Assembly: GCA_021018815.1 (NCBI GenBank)
Contig: JAITYX010000008.1
Location: 7,748,001-7,812,000 of the forward strand
Length of the DNA stretch: 64,000 nucleotides
DNA from: Talinum fruticosum
Lineage: Eukaryota > Streptophyta > Magnoliopsida > Caryophyllales > Talinaceae
Direction of reading: 5' to 3'
The notes below the pieces were generated by a model. It did no database searches. It was not told where the DNA came from and saw nothing but the letters and a program-made list of their open reading frames with translations. Both the position numbers and the translations under genes were made by a program. This document shows, in pieces, positions 36,229 to 46,048 of the stretch; the first letter of the stretch is position 1; every line of letters starts with the position of its first letter.

Positions 36229-38150
36229 TGTCGGGTCTGTTTTTGAAAGATTGATTTTGAAGATGGTTTTGAAAGTCAATTTTGGAATGTGAGGATGAAC
36301 TTTTTATTAAGATTTCCAAATTTTATTAAATCTAATTTAAAGATGAATTAACCAAAGTTGAATGGCGGTTTTATTAATTATTTTATTTTGACAATTATTT
36401 TCAGAATTCCCGAGATATTATTTCTTAATTGACAAAATAAATAAACTAGGGTTTCGTTTACGCCACGAGGCTTTAGGGCCGGATCGGTGTGAAAACACCG
36501 ATCCGAATCGAAGCCTACCCTGCCGACCACTCGGTGCGGGCGATGGCCTGTACCCGGTGGTGGCCGACACCGGCCGAAGCCATGGCTGAGGAGACAAGCC
36601 TTGACCTCTTCCCTAGCTGGCGAGATCCGAACCTGTTTTCTTATCCTGCAGATAAAAAATAGTCGAGATGCAAATTTACAAGAAATAAATGAAAGGGAGT
36701 AACCAGGTTAATTTTTAGGAAAGAAAAACTAACAAAAAACAAAAGTAAAAATTTGCTCTTCTAATCTTAGTATGGGAAGAATAAGACTAAAAGAGGCTAA
36801 AAATAACTCCATTGGTCTTTGAATCGAAAATCGATTTGGGGGCAAGGGTACGAAACGCGAGGAAAACCCTATCATTCCGCCTGTCTGCAGACGGCCATTA
36901 CTAGTTTAAATAGTGAATTTAAATCATGTAAAACAAGCAAGCAAGCAACAACATGCAAAAAGAATTAAAGCAACCAAGACATAATTAAGGAAAGCGATAA
37001 AGGCGGAAATAAAAAAGTGGTAAAGAAAGCAATAACGAAAAGAAAAGCAAAACGAAAAGAACGGGCAAAGCGAAAGGAAAAGAAAATGGAAAACTAAAAG
37101 AATTACATCGGGCGGGGAAGAATTAAAAGCGATACATAAAACTGGATCTCGTGCCATTAGGTTGTCCAACCTTCGATCCGGATCGTGGATCCGGATCTCT
37201 TGATGTAACGGGGTGAATTAAAAAGGCTTTTTGTGAGTTTTTGTAGAGATAGGTAGGCAAATGTGTGACTCGATGTAGTTTAGAGATCGGATGTAGGGAG
37301 TATGATAGAAGTAGAGAAGGAATATGCTGAAAAGGGATCAAGAAATCATAATACCAAAGAGAGTATTCGGTATCTCTTAGGTGAGTTTCAACGAGTGTGA
37401 TGTTAAGGTAGGAAGTCTGTGTGGGAATGAGAGCCAAGGCTCTCATTATAGGGAGAGGTTAGTTCAAGGAATGACCTAGGGTTAGGTCTTGACCAGCCGT
37501 CCAAAAGCAGCAGCAAAAATTGGGCGAGAATATTGTGAAAATTAAACCGGATAGAAGAGATAAGACCGGATAGAAGCGAGATGGCCGACGGCGGCCATCA
37601 AGGGATGCCTAGAGTTTCATGCCATAGCGTGTTTCCAAAGGAGTCTCCGGGGAAAAATGCAGCATTCCACTTACTATTTGGGGATGGCAGGCGCCGGCCA
37701 CCGCACTTTTCCAAAAATGGAAAGTTTCCATTTTGGCGGGTTTCTATTTTTAGCGGGTTTCATTTTTGATGTGGGATGCGTGCTCCTAGTCTCGGGTGGA
37801 CTATCTTGGAGCAAAACGCAGTACTTTGATGCTTATGATCATGAAATGCAGCGTCTAACGCGTCTTGAGGTTTTCAACTCCTTGTTTGATTGGACAAAGT
37901 AAAATGCGAGTGTTCTCGGCTTGGAATTCCCAGTACGCGAAGACTTGGACTTCATTGTGTCTAGAGGCTTGACCCGAGTTTTGGATCGTCCGATAGAAAA
38001 AGGGATTTTTGGATCGACCTAAGGCGGAAGACTATTTATGTGGTGTCTGGGGTTTTTTTTTGTGGTTTATTAGCTTCCGTCACACCGATCCAACACAGTC
38101 GGAGATCCAAATCCTCAAATGGGACTCGGGATTTCATCATCGGGCCAACA
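36229..38150 (-). mobile_element. Possible old LTR-retrotransposon LTR
   Basis: A 1.9-kb block with higher GC than its surroundings. Read on the minus strand it begins TGTTGGCCCGATGATG and ends CAGACCCGACA, so it has TG...CA ends with short inverted termini (TGTTGG/CCGACA). It contains a TATAAT-like box followed by a perfect AGAGCC...GGCTCT palindrome near 37430-37455. No 5-bp target duplication is visible (ACTTG left, AATAA right) and no internal retroelement domains adjoin it, so it could be a solo LTR with decayed flanks or a different element. Open frames within it have no recognisable domain. Confidence 0.35.
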
Positions 38151-38219
38151 AATAAATAAAATAGAAAATGACGACATATCACATAATATTTCTTTGATTA
38201 TTTCAAGTATACTAACGAT

Positions 38220-39409
38220 TAGACCTGTCAATTTGGACGAGAGGGTCAAATACGGGTTGCATGTATTCGTGTTCGGGTAAAATACGGGTCGGGTGTATTT
38301 CGGGTTCGAGTAAAATACGGGGCCGTCGTATATCGGGTTATACGGGTTTCAAGTCAACCCAACGGGTCGTGAGCATATTTTTAATCATTTATTTTTATTT
38401 TTTAATTTTAAAAATCTAGAATATTTTTGCTTAAAATCGCACATAATTCTACAAAAAAGTATGGTATTTGTATTTTCTAAAAAATATTAAAAAGTATTCA
38501 AAAGTTTCATTATGATATTTGTGTGAAGACCCCATTAAGTCATAAACCCATTTAAATAAGGTCAATGATGGGTTGATCATTATTACATTAATCTTGTTTA
38601 AGGTTTTGATGTTTATTTCATCTCTTCTATTATAATAAGGATATTTATATATATATTTATTGCATTTTAAAACAGATCGAGAAAAGGGTTGACTTGGATA
38701 GGCTTAACCAACTCATTTTATTCTAGGAAAAACTTGACTCTATTTCAACCCGACCCATTGCTCATTTTAGGCGCTATGGTTCAAATACAACTCGAAACAG
38801 TTTTAAATAAATGAGTAGAGATTTATAATAAACTAAAATTATTATTTTAATTAAAATATCAAAATTTTACATCATTATAGTAATATTATTTCTACAAAGT
38901 AAAAGTATATTATTTAAGATGTGACTATGTATATTTACTTCACAAAAATACAACGAGTATAACTTGTGTATTTTCGGTATTTTAATATATCACGCCATTT
39001 GAATCAATACATATTTTATTGAAATTAATTATGCATAATTTTTTTATGTAATTTTTATGAGAAAGTCGTTGAGATATGAAATAGTATTATTGTTCGTTTG
39101 TATAAATGATCGTGATAAATATGTAACGTCTCTCCAAATGATGTTATCTAATAAATAACCATTATTAAAAGAATGATAAAATGAAAGGAAAATCATATAA
39201 TGGGCATAAAAATATTCAATCAACAAGCCACAAAGATAAAATTGTTGTTTTTATAACTTCGACTCAACGGGTCGAACGGGTTCGAGTCGGATTTAACTCA
39301 CTAATTTACGAGTTTTGAGGGTTCGGATCGAGAAAATTATGTCCAAAACTCAAAATTTCGGATAAATTCAGGTTGAGTTTTCAGATTAGATTAATTTTTA
39401 CCAGGTCTA
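38220..39409. mobile_element. hAT-like non-autonomous element
   Basis: A 1,190-bp element with inverted ends TAGACCTG...CAGGTCTA and 8-bp flanks CTAACGAT (38212-38219) and CTAATGAT (39410-39417), a target duplication with one mismatch. This fits hAT transposition. Subterminal regions are rich in CGGGT/ACCCG words (ATACGGGTCGGGTG on the left, CAACGGGTCGAACGGG on the right). The interior is AT-rich and I see no transposase. Confidence 0.85.
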
Positions 39410-39417
39410 CTAATGAT

Positions 39418-40855
39418 CATCAAAGTTTGTACTTAGTTGGTAATTTGATATGCATAAAACATGTAGAATTTCAGGAACGAGTGAGAGTTGTAAGAATTAA
39501 TTGCTTTTCGCAATAGTAGGGGAGCATAAATCTGATGTGTTTGAAAGCTGGAGTAGCAGGAGGGATGAATGTGAACACACTCACTGAGGGGAAGAGTCAA
39601 ACGAAACTCTTTTTTTTTTTTTCTTTTTTCAACCCGAACTACGGTTATCAGGGAGATCGAGGGAGTCAAGGCATGTGAAGCCGCATCGACCCGGCCCCAA
39701 CCCACATTCCGTCCATCGTTAATGACGACAATATATAGCATTTTGGTTGGATGTAGTTAATCATACAGTGAAAATAAGTTTGTAATTATTTTTTCATCAC
39801 GTCATTTGGTGCATGAGAATGTTATAATCAAACACTTAACATACAATTATGATTAACACAAAGTATACAATCATAATACATTAATTTACAAGGTTAATTG
39901 TATTAGATTAGATCCAACTAAAGGCCACATAAGTTCTAAATCAACTTGAATCCATTAGATCCTACCTAAATGAATGTATTCGGTATATTTTCTTGAATAA
40001 ATTTGTAACATCATGTTAGGGCTATCAATTGCATTCTTTTTTAATGTCAATGTATTTTCTTGAATATGGAAGAACTATATATAATTTATAAATTAGACAT
40101 TTATTTGATTTGATATATTAAATCTAGAAGAAAAATTGTTTTAATGAAATCACTTGAAATTATTGTTTAAGTTTCTATTTTGTTGTTATCATTGTCGTTG
40201 TCATTGAGAAAAATTTAACAAAACATTTTCGTCAATTCGAGATCTATAAATCTATTTGTTTGAAATATTGATGAATCTTTAAATTATTTTTAATTTCCAT
40301 TGGTCCTAAAATTTATTATGTAAAAACTCAGTATATCAGACCAAATTCTATAATTTTTTATGAATCAAGTGAATTGTTAAGTTTGAGAAGATTATTAATT
40401 CTGGAGTTTGCTACACAATTGCGGAAGTTTTCAAGTTAATATAGAGTGATTGAAATAGAAATCAAGTCTTCTACTTCTGCTGTTCATAAGAAACATGTAA
40501 GATCCTGAGTTAGGATGTGCATACCAACAAAAAATTGTAATCGAAAATTTGATTATGGGTTCGATTTCAGTTTGTCAGTTCGAAAATTTCGATAACCGGT
40601 CTGTTAATCAAAATCGATATATGTTTTTCTACAAAATTTTTAAACTTGCAAAAGAAAAAATGTAGGTATAAAAATGTAGACTTTTTATTATTTGTTATGA
40701 CTATCTCAGGAAAATATTATCTGATGTGCCATTCACTAATCAGAATTCAGCACAGAAGTGAGATTTAAGCAACAAAACAAGGGCAAAAGCAGTTATTACA
40801 GAAACTCAAACAGATGTATGATGAGAGTGAATCAGAGAAGCAGATCGATCCTAAG
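39418..40855. other. Spacer downstream of the GH32 gene
   Basis: No gene seen. The short minus-strand frame at 39433-39741 has no recognisable domain. About 40510-40615 shows AT-rich sequence with TCGAAAATTTCGATAACCGG words, possibly another element remnant. The 3' UTR of the GH32 gene probably occupies the last part (about 40690-40855). Confidence 0.45.
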
Positions 40856-43421
40856 CTAGTTGGTTAGGGCGGGGACTTTCTCTTTTTTCGTAAAAGGAAC
40901 AATCTCGGCTGCTTTCATGCTCCAAGCATTCAGCTTCGAGATTTTTATGCTGAGACTTCCGCCATTGAATGCATAGAGCTTTGCTACCTTGTCAATCGCT
41001 AAAACTGGATATACTCTAGCGGTGATGCAGGCCTTCCCTTCCCCTCCGAAGCTCTCTATGATGGAGTGATCAATCTGTAAAAACATATCAAATTAGTAAA
41101 TGTAATTGCAAATGAGGATCATTAATGGAAGTAAACAATGGGAACAATCTGATACCAGAGTTCTCAGAGAGATGTTTTCATGACTGGGATCGATGTCAAC
41201 AAAAACTCCGAAACTGGTTTTATCTACTTGTTTTCTTAAAGAGGACCTGTGAAATTAAAGGACAGTTCAAATGGGAATATAGGGTGCTGAACGTGCATAT
41301 ATATCGGAAGCAGGGTTTAGAAAATGCGTGATGCAAACAACAAACCTGCTCAAATCACTGCACATCAAGACCACATGCTTGGTATGATCCCTGAATACTC
41401 TAAAGAAAATTGCGGTTTTTTCTCTCATGTTCTCAGAAGCCAAGACTAGCAACCCGAATGGACCAGCTAAGCCTTTAACTGTGACATTTTTCTGTGTGCA
41501 GAGCAGCTGGGGATCAGTCCAACTCGGGTTCATCTGCTCTGCTTCTTCTAAGTTTGGCAGTTCAAATGAGACTTCCACATCGGCCTTCAAGTCAAAAATT
41601 GAAGTCACTTGAAATTTCACAAAAGAGCAAGGTGGAGTATGAATTTTGGGAAGTAAGACAAGATACCTGTGATGCTGTAATTCCGATAATCTCAACCATT
41701 GATTCACTCTTGAGCTCCTTCTGTTGGATCTCTACTTTCTCATTGCGAAGACTTTCAATCTCTTCAATCGGCCACTGCACTAATTGCTTCCCACCAGAGC
41801 TAAGCCATAACGCCCGAGGGATAGACTGCAACAAGAAATTTAAGGATCCATTTTCAAGTCATTGTATAATGTTAAAGGTGTCATATCCATTGGAAAAGAC
41901 TAGGATGAACTGTAAAAGGGCTAATATTACCTGAACCCCAGACCATCCTTTTTTGATATCGTCTACCCGACGATTGGATTCTTGTACCCAACCCCACAGG
42001 ATCCTTCTCCTTTTCTTTCCATCGAAGAATGTCTTCGAAGCATAAAATTTCCCTCCGTAGTCATATCTCCAGTCGGTAGCTTCCATGAAGCCAGCAGTTT
42101 CAACCTCAAATTGATTCGTCTCAGCCCTATACCGACCCAGTATGTAATGATCATGATCAAGCATACTTGCTTTAAGAACATACTTGGTATCTCTGCTCTC
42201 AACATAGCTTCCCACTCCATATTTACCACCTTGATTCACAGGGTAAAAATCTGGACATTCCCACATTCCAGTTCTAGCTGATGAGTGAAGAGGCTTCTCG
42301 ATCCTGGTCCAATTAAGAAAATCTTGGCTTTGGTACAAAAAGGCCATTCCTCGGCCATCTATTTTCCCTCCAACAAGTATCCTCCATGAGCCATCCGGAC
42401 CTAGCCAAGCCGTGGTTGGGTCTCTGAAATTATTAGGATCTATGTCACCATCAGTAGGGACAATCACAGGATTATGTGATGATTTAACCCATTTTCTGAG
42501 GAGGGGATCTGAGGGGTCCTCGGGGAATGCCAAATTCTGTGACTGGAACTTTTTGCTGTCAGCTCCAGTGTAAAGAATAACAGGGTCACCACTCGGAAGT
42601 ATAGTAGCAGATCCTGTCCAACAACCACCAATGTCATAGGGCTCGGTTGGATTAAGAGCGTTCTCAAGATAAACCCAGTTGACAAGATCATATGACACCG
42701 AGTGACCCCATGTTATATTGTCCAGTATAACAGCACGAGGATTATGCTGATAGAATAGGTGGTAAACTCCTTTGTAGTACATAGGCCCTGTCAACAAAAT
42801 GAATACATGTTACATGGTTGGTTTACTGTCTTATCTTCAAAGCTATGTTATACGGACTCAACTACAGAAGTTTAACATCGATATATATCCATGTGTTGCA
42901 TTCGACGAGCCCATTTTAAGTCAATTTTTCATGATTTCTTAAGTCTTCATAACTAGACGTATCAAGTCCAATACAAGCACTAGAGATAAAATGAAGAGTC
43001 CAACTAACATAACTTTGAAGACGTCTCAGTTTCAATTCTTTTAGTCAATTACAAACATCAAAAGAGCAAAAAAACTAATGGACATACCGTTAGGGTCTTC
43101 AGTTTAGCATCAGCATCGCCATCAAAGCATATGCATGTAAAAATTGTCAGAAACAGAAGAGCATCAAACTAAAACAAGTTATAAAATAGAAGTAAACACA
43201 ACATCGAGCCAGAGAGTTCAAAGTTTGAGTTAAGCATACATACCATTCATCCAGTTCTTTTCAGGCTGGAAGTGATACGCAGGCCTGTAAGACTGGTGTG
43301 TACGATGAACTGAGCCATTCTTATCGAGCCCTGCAGCCTGGACTTCATAAACAACAACAACAAGATACAAAAAAGCAGCTCGAAGAACAGAAACATTCAT
43401 GCTATATACTTTCAAATACAT
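40856..43421 (-). CDS. GH32 beta-fructofuranosidase family: cell-wall invertase or fructan exohydrolase, 7 exons
   Basis: Exons in order: 43244-43421, 43088-43096, 41931-42787, 41667-41825, 41346-41584, 41156-41234, 40856-41074. They join in phase with GT-AG boundaries and give 579 residues, the usual length. The first ATG after a TATA box is 43421; a second in-frame ATG at 43400 starts a cleaner signal peptide ([20 protein letters not shown]). The enzyme should be secreted to the wall and hydrolyse terminal beta-fructosyl bonds of sucrose or fructans. Catalytic nucleophile motif WMNDPNG is assembled across the 9-nt mini-exon; the FRDP motif ([10 protein letters not shown]) and WECPDFYPV (acid/base) are in exon 3. 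CWTGSAT and [20 protein letters not shown] follow; the beta-sandwich domain ends with [24 protein letters not shown]-glycosylation sequons include NIT, NWT and NVT. The segment [13 protein letters not shown] lacks the Asp/Lys pair seen in true invertases (DDTRYDYY-type in Arabidopsis CWINV1), which favours a fructan exohydrolase; this is inference. Confidence 0.93.
43088..43096 (-). other. 9-nt mini-exon of the GH32 gene
   Basis: ACCCTAACG flanked by AG acceptor (CTGAAG) and GT donor (GTATGT). With one G from exon 1 and GG from exon 3 it encodes the D-P-N-G of the nucleophile motif. Plant invertase genes are known for this very short second exon. Confidence 0.9.
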
Positions 43422-43472
43422 ATCTAAGATAACTAATGATACAGCAAAGTTTCGATATGCCAAAAGGACTAC

Positions 43473-43480
43473 TTATATAT
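43473..43480 (-). promoter_or_regulatory. TATA box of the GH32 gene
   Basis: On the minus strand AATATATAAGT lies 50-60 bases before the first in-frame ATG (43421), a spacing consistent with a TATA box and a very short leader. It is the best TATA-like match near the start. Confidence 0.5.
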
Positions 43481-44903
43481 TCCCTGAAAGTTACTCTCGA
43501 ACTTGTTATTATTCAACCTAGAATGTGTAGGACATTCTTTGAGCTGGAATTGCAAGAAATGTGCAGATTTTGAAGTAGTTAGCATACCAGTGAGAGTTCC
43601 AGAAATTGCCTCGTAAATGACTCTTTAACTACTATGAAACCAGCAATTTGGAAGTTAATTAACATGGGGAAGATGGAAGCAAAGCAACAAGCATAAGTTA
43701 TCCCGTTATAGACAATAAGAATAACCTTGAAATGAACATGGCCAAAATTAACAGCTCATCAAAACCATAAATTGGAAAAATTTAACAGAATCAAGTCAAT
43801 CTGAAATAATAAAAGCAAAACTTCTGATCTTGACTCTCAAGTATTTTGAGATTTGTTTTTTCTTTCAAGTATTTTCCAGAGACAATTACTTGTGTTTCTA
43901 ACTTTATCAGATTTTTTTAGAATCAACTAATTAATATAATTATAATACAAATTAGTATTATAATTAACTAACTAATGAGAATTAAATTAGCAGAAATGAA
44001 AACTAAGAATTAAATCAATTTAATAAAAGAAAAATGAATTAGATCAATCGGCTCATAACTAACATCAAGTGTTTTAAAATTTTATTTTTAGCAAATTAAC
44101 ATGATATCTATCTAGTCATATCACTTGATTAACGTTATCTTGCTTTCAACATAAAAAAAGTCATATGTCATGCACATCGATAATTTTTTTGACAAAAATA
44201 AATCTAAAATATCAAACAGGTCTCGCATTATTTTGGCCCCACATTTTATTCTTCGACCTCAATTTTTTTTCTCTGAAATGTTAGCGAGCTGTCATAATAG
44301 ATCCAACCTTCTATTGTTCAATCATTTTTTATCAAAACCAATGAAATTAATTGATAAAAATAATATAAATATATCCTCTTATAAAATCAACAACCCTAAT
44401 AAATTTTATACAAATAAGCAAGAGAAATAATTCACACAAAGACAAGAAACAAAAATCTTAGAAAGGAAAATCCTAACTATCACGAGAAGTAGAGAAATTA
44501 TGATTCTTGAAAGAACGAGGAAAACCTTAACTCTTATATAGAGAAAATATTTATTTGAAGAAAACTACTATACTGGTAGATATTAAAATCGATTGAGGAG
44601 CTTGCCCCTAATTGTAATTTGGCCAAAACCTAAACGAAGTAGTAGGTGTAAAATTAGAGTTTAAAGAGTGAGGAAAGAAGGAAAACCAGTTAGCTAGAGA
44701 AAGAAAAATCTACAGAGACCACCATAGCCCATGGAAATCCTATGATCAAAAGCTCAAAGAAAATGAGACTATATTCATCTAGAGAAAGTAAAACCCTTAA
44801 TAGAAATTGATAATAAAAAGATATTTTAAATTGAATTTCTTTAGTTGAGGAATATTAAGGTTTTTTTATTAAATATGTATGTTTGTATATCCCTTTAACA
44901 CAA
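43481..44903. other. Spacer between the GH32 gene and the copia element
   Basis: Upstream region of the GH32 gene. No gene seen. It includes copy B of the dispersed repeat (44170-44560) and ends with the copia target site. Confidence 0.5.
44170..44560. repeat. Dispersed repeat, copy B (first copy at 29395-29940)
   Basis: It shares ordered blocks with the first copy: ATAAATCTAAAATA, ATTCTTCGACCTCAAT, AATTGATAAAAATA, CAACCCTAATAAA and AGAGAAATAATTCACACAA. The open frame at 44170-44430 falls inside and has no known domain. Confidence 0.55.
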
Positions 44904-44908
44904 AAAGG

Positions 44909-45136
44909 TGAAGATATTGTAAATAATTGTTTGTAGTTGTATATTGCTAGCCAGCTGGAAGTCAATTCACAATTGTATACCTGTATATATATATATATTA
45001 TGTACAGTGAAAACAATAATATATGCATAGAGATTTTCTCTCTCTCTCTCTCTCTCTCTCTTTGCGCTCTCTGCTACTTGCTTCCTCGCTCACGAAGTTC
45101 TTCTCCTTAGTCTAAGATTCTCACCACGAATCTTCA
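44909..45136 (+). repeat. 5' LTR of the copia element
   Basis: 228 bp, TGAAGATATTG...ACGAATCTTCA with the inverted ends TGAAGAT/ATCTTCA. It contains a CT run (45037-45061) that is shorter and interrupted in the 3' LTR. Confidence 0.93.
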
Positions 45137-45149
45137 TGGTATAAGAGCT
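45137..45149 (+). other. Primer-binding site
   Basis: TGGTATAAGAGC directly after the 5' LTR. It differs by one base from TGGTATCAGAGC, the site complementary to initiator methionine tRNA used by plant copia elements. Confidence 0.85.
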
Positions 45150-45484
45150 TCACGGTCGGATTCGATCTCGAATCAAGTAATTTCTTTCTTCTTTTCGATC
45201 AATCGATTAATCCAGCCTACACAAAAAAAAAATAAAATCAAACACATTATTTCTTCTTGGTTCGATTGGTTGAATTGTTTCTTCAATTAATCTAGCTTTA
45301 CGCCAATTGACTCGGGATTTGGTCCTTGAATCTTGCTGTTTCGCTTTACGGATTTTGAATCCTTGAATCGTTGATTTGTGATTTAATCGATTTCGATTAA
45401 TCATGTCCGAAACTTTGGGTGATTCTCGAAACCATAGGTTCGACTCCAAATTTGAGTGGCTATGATGATCCTCTTTATCTTTTT

Positions 45485-46048
45485 CCTTTAGATCATCCTG
45501 GTATGCAACTAACTTCAAAACCTTTTGATGGAAGTAACTTTGTTGTTTGGAATCGTGTTGTTCGACGAGCGCTTGGAACCAAGACGAAACTCGGTTTTCT
45601 TGATGGATTGTGTGCGAAGCCGAGCACTTCTTCATCGGAAACCATGAGGTGGATGCGCTGCGATAATATGATAATTTGTTGGATCTTGAATTCTATGTTG
45701 CCGAGAGATTGCTCGAAGGATTCATGTACATTGAAACATCTAAGGAACTGTGGGAAGAGATTGCCGAAAGGTTTGGATAGGCGAATGGTCCTCTCGTGTA
45801 TCAATTGAGGCGCGAAATGTCAAACATTACACAAGAAAATTCTTCCATTGCCTCATACTACATCAAGATGAAGAGAATTTGGGACGAACTACGATCCGTT
45901 GATCCAATTCCTCGGTGCACTTGTGGTGCATTAAAGGCCTGTAAATGCGATTTCGTTGAAGCGTATCCTTGATTTGGAGGCCAGAATCGGTTGCTTCACT
46001 TCCTCATGGGACTAAATAGCACATATGATCACACACGAGGTCAGATTC
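45485..46048 (+). pseudogene. Copia gag, 5' part (interrupted)
   Basis: The gag N-terminal domain is recognisable: MQLTSKPFDGSNFVVWNRVV followed by KTKLGFLDG, the copia-type GAG signature. The frame shifts near 45720-45780 and later codons in other frames (ITQENSSIASYYIKMKRIWD, then CTCGALKACKC) continue the same protein family. The part ends where the first nested element inserts. Confidence 0.8.

Noticed and set aside
41585..41640. Extending GH32 exon 5 upstream to include the residues VTSIFDLK
   Set aside because: That acceptor would break the reading phase. The acceptor at GAAG/GCC keeps phase and starts at ADVEVSF, as in the family.
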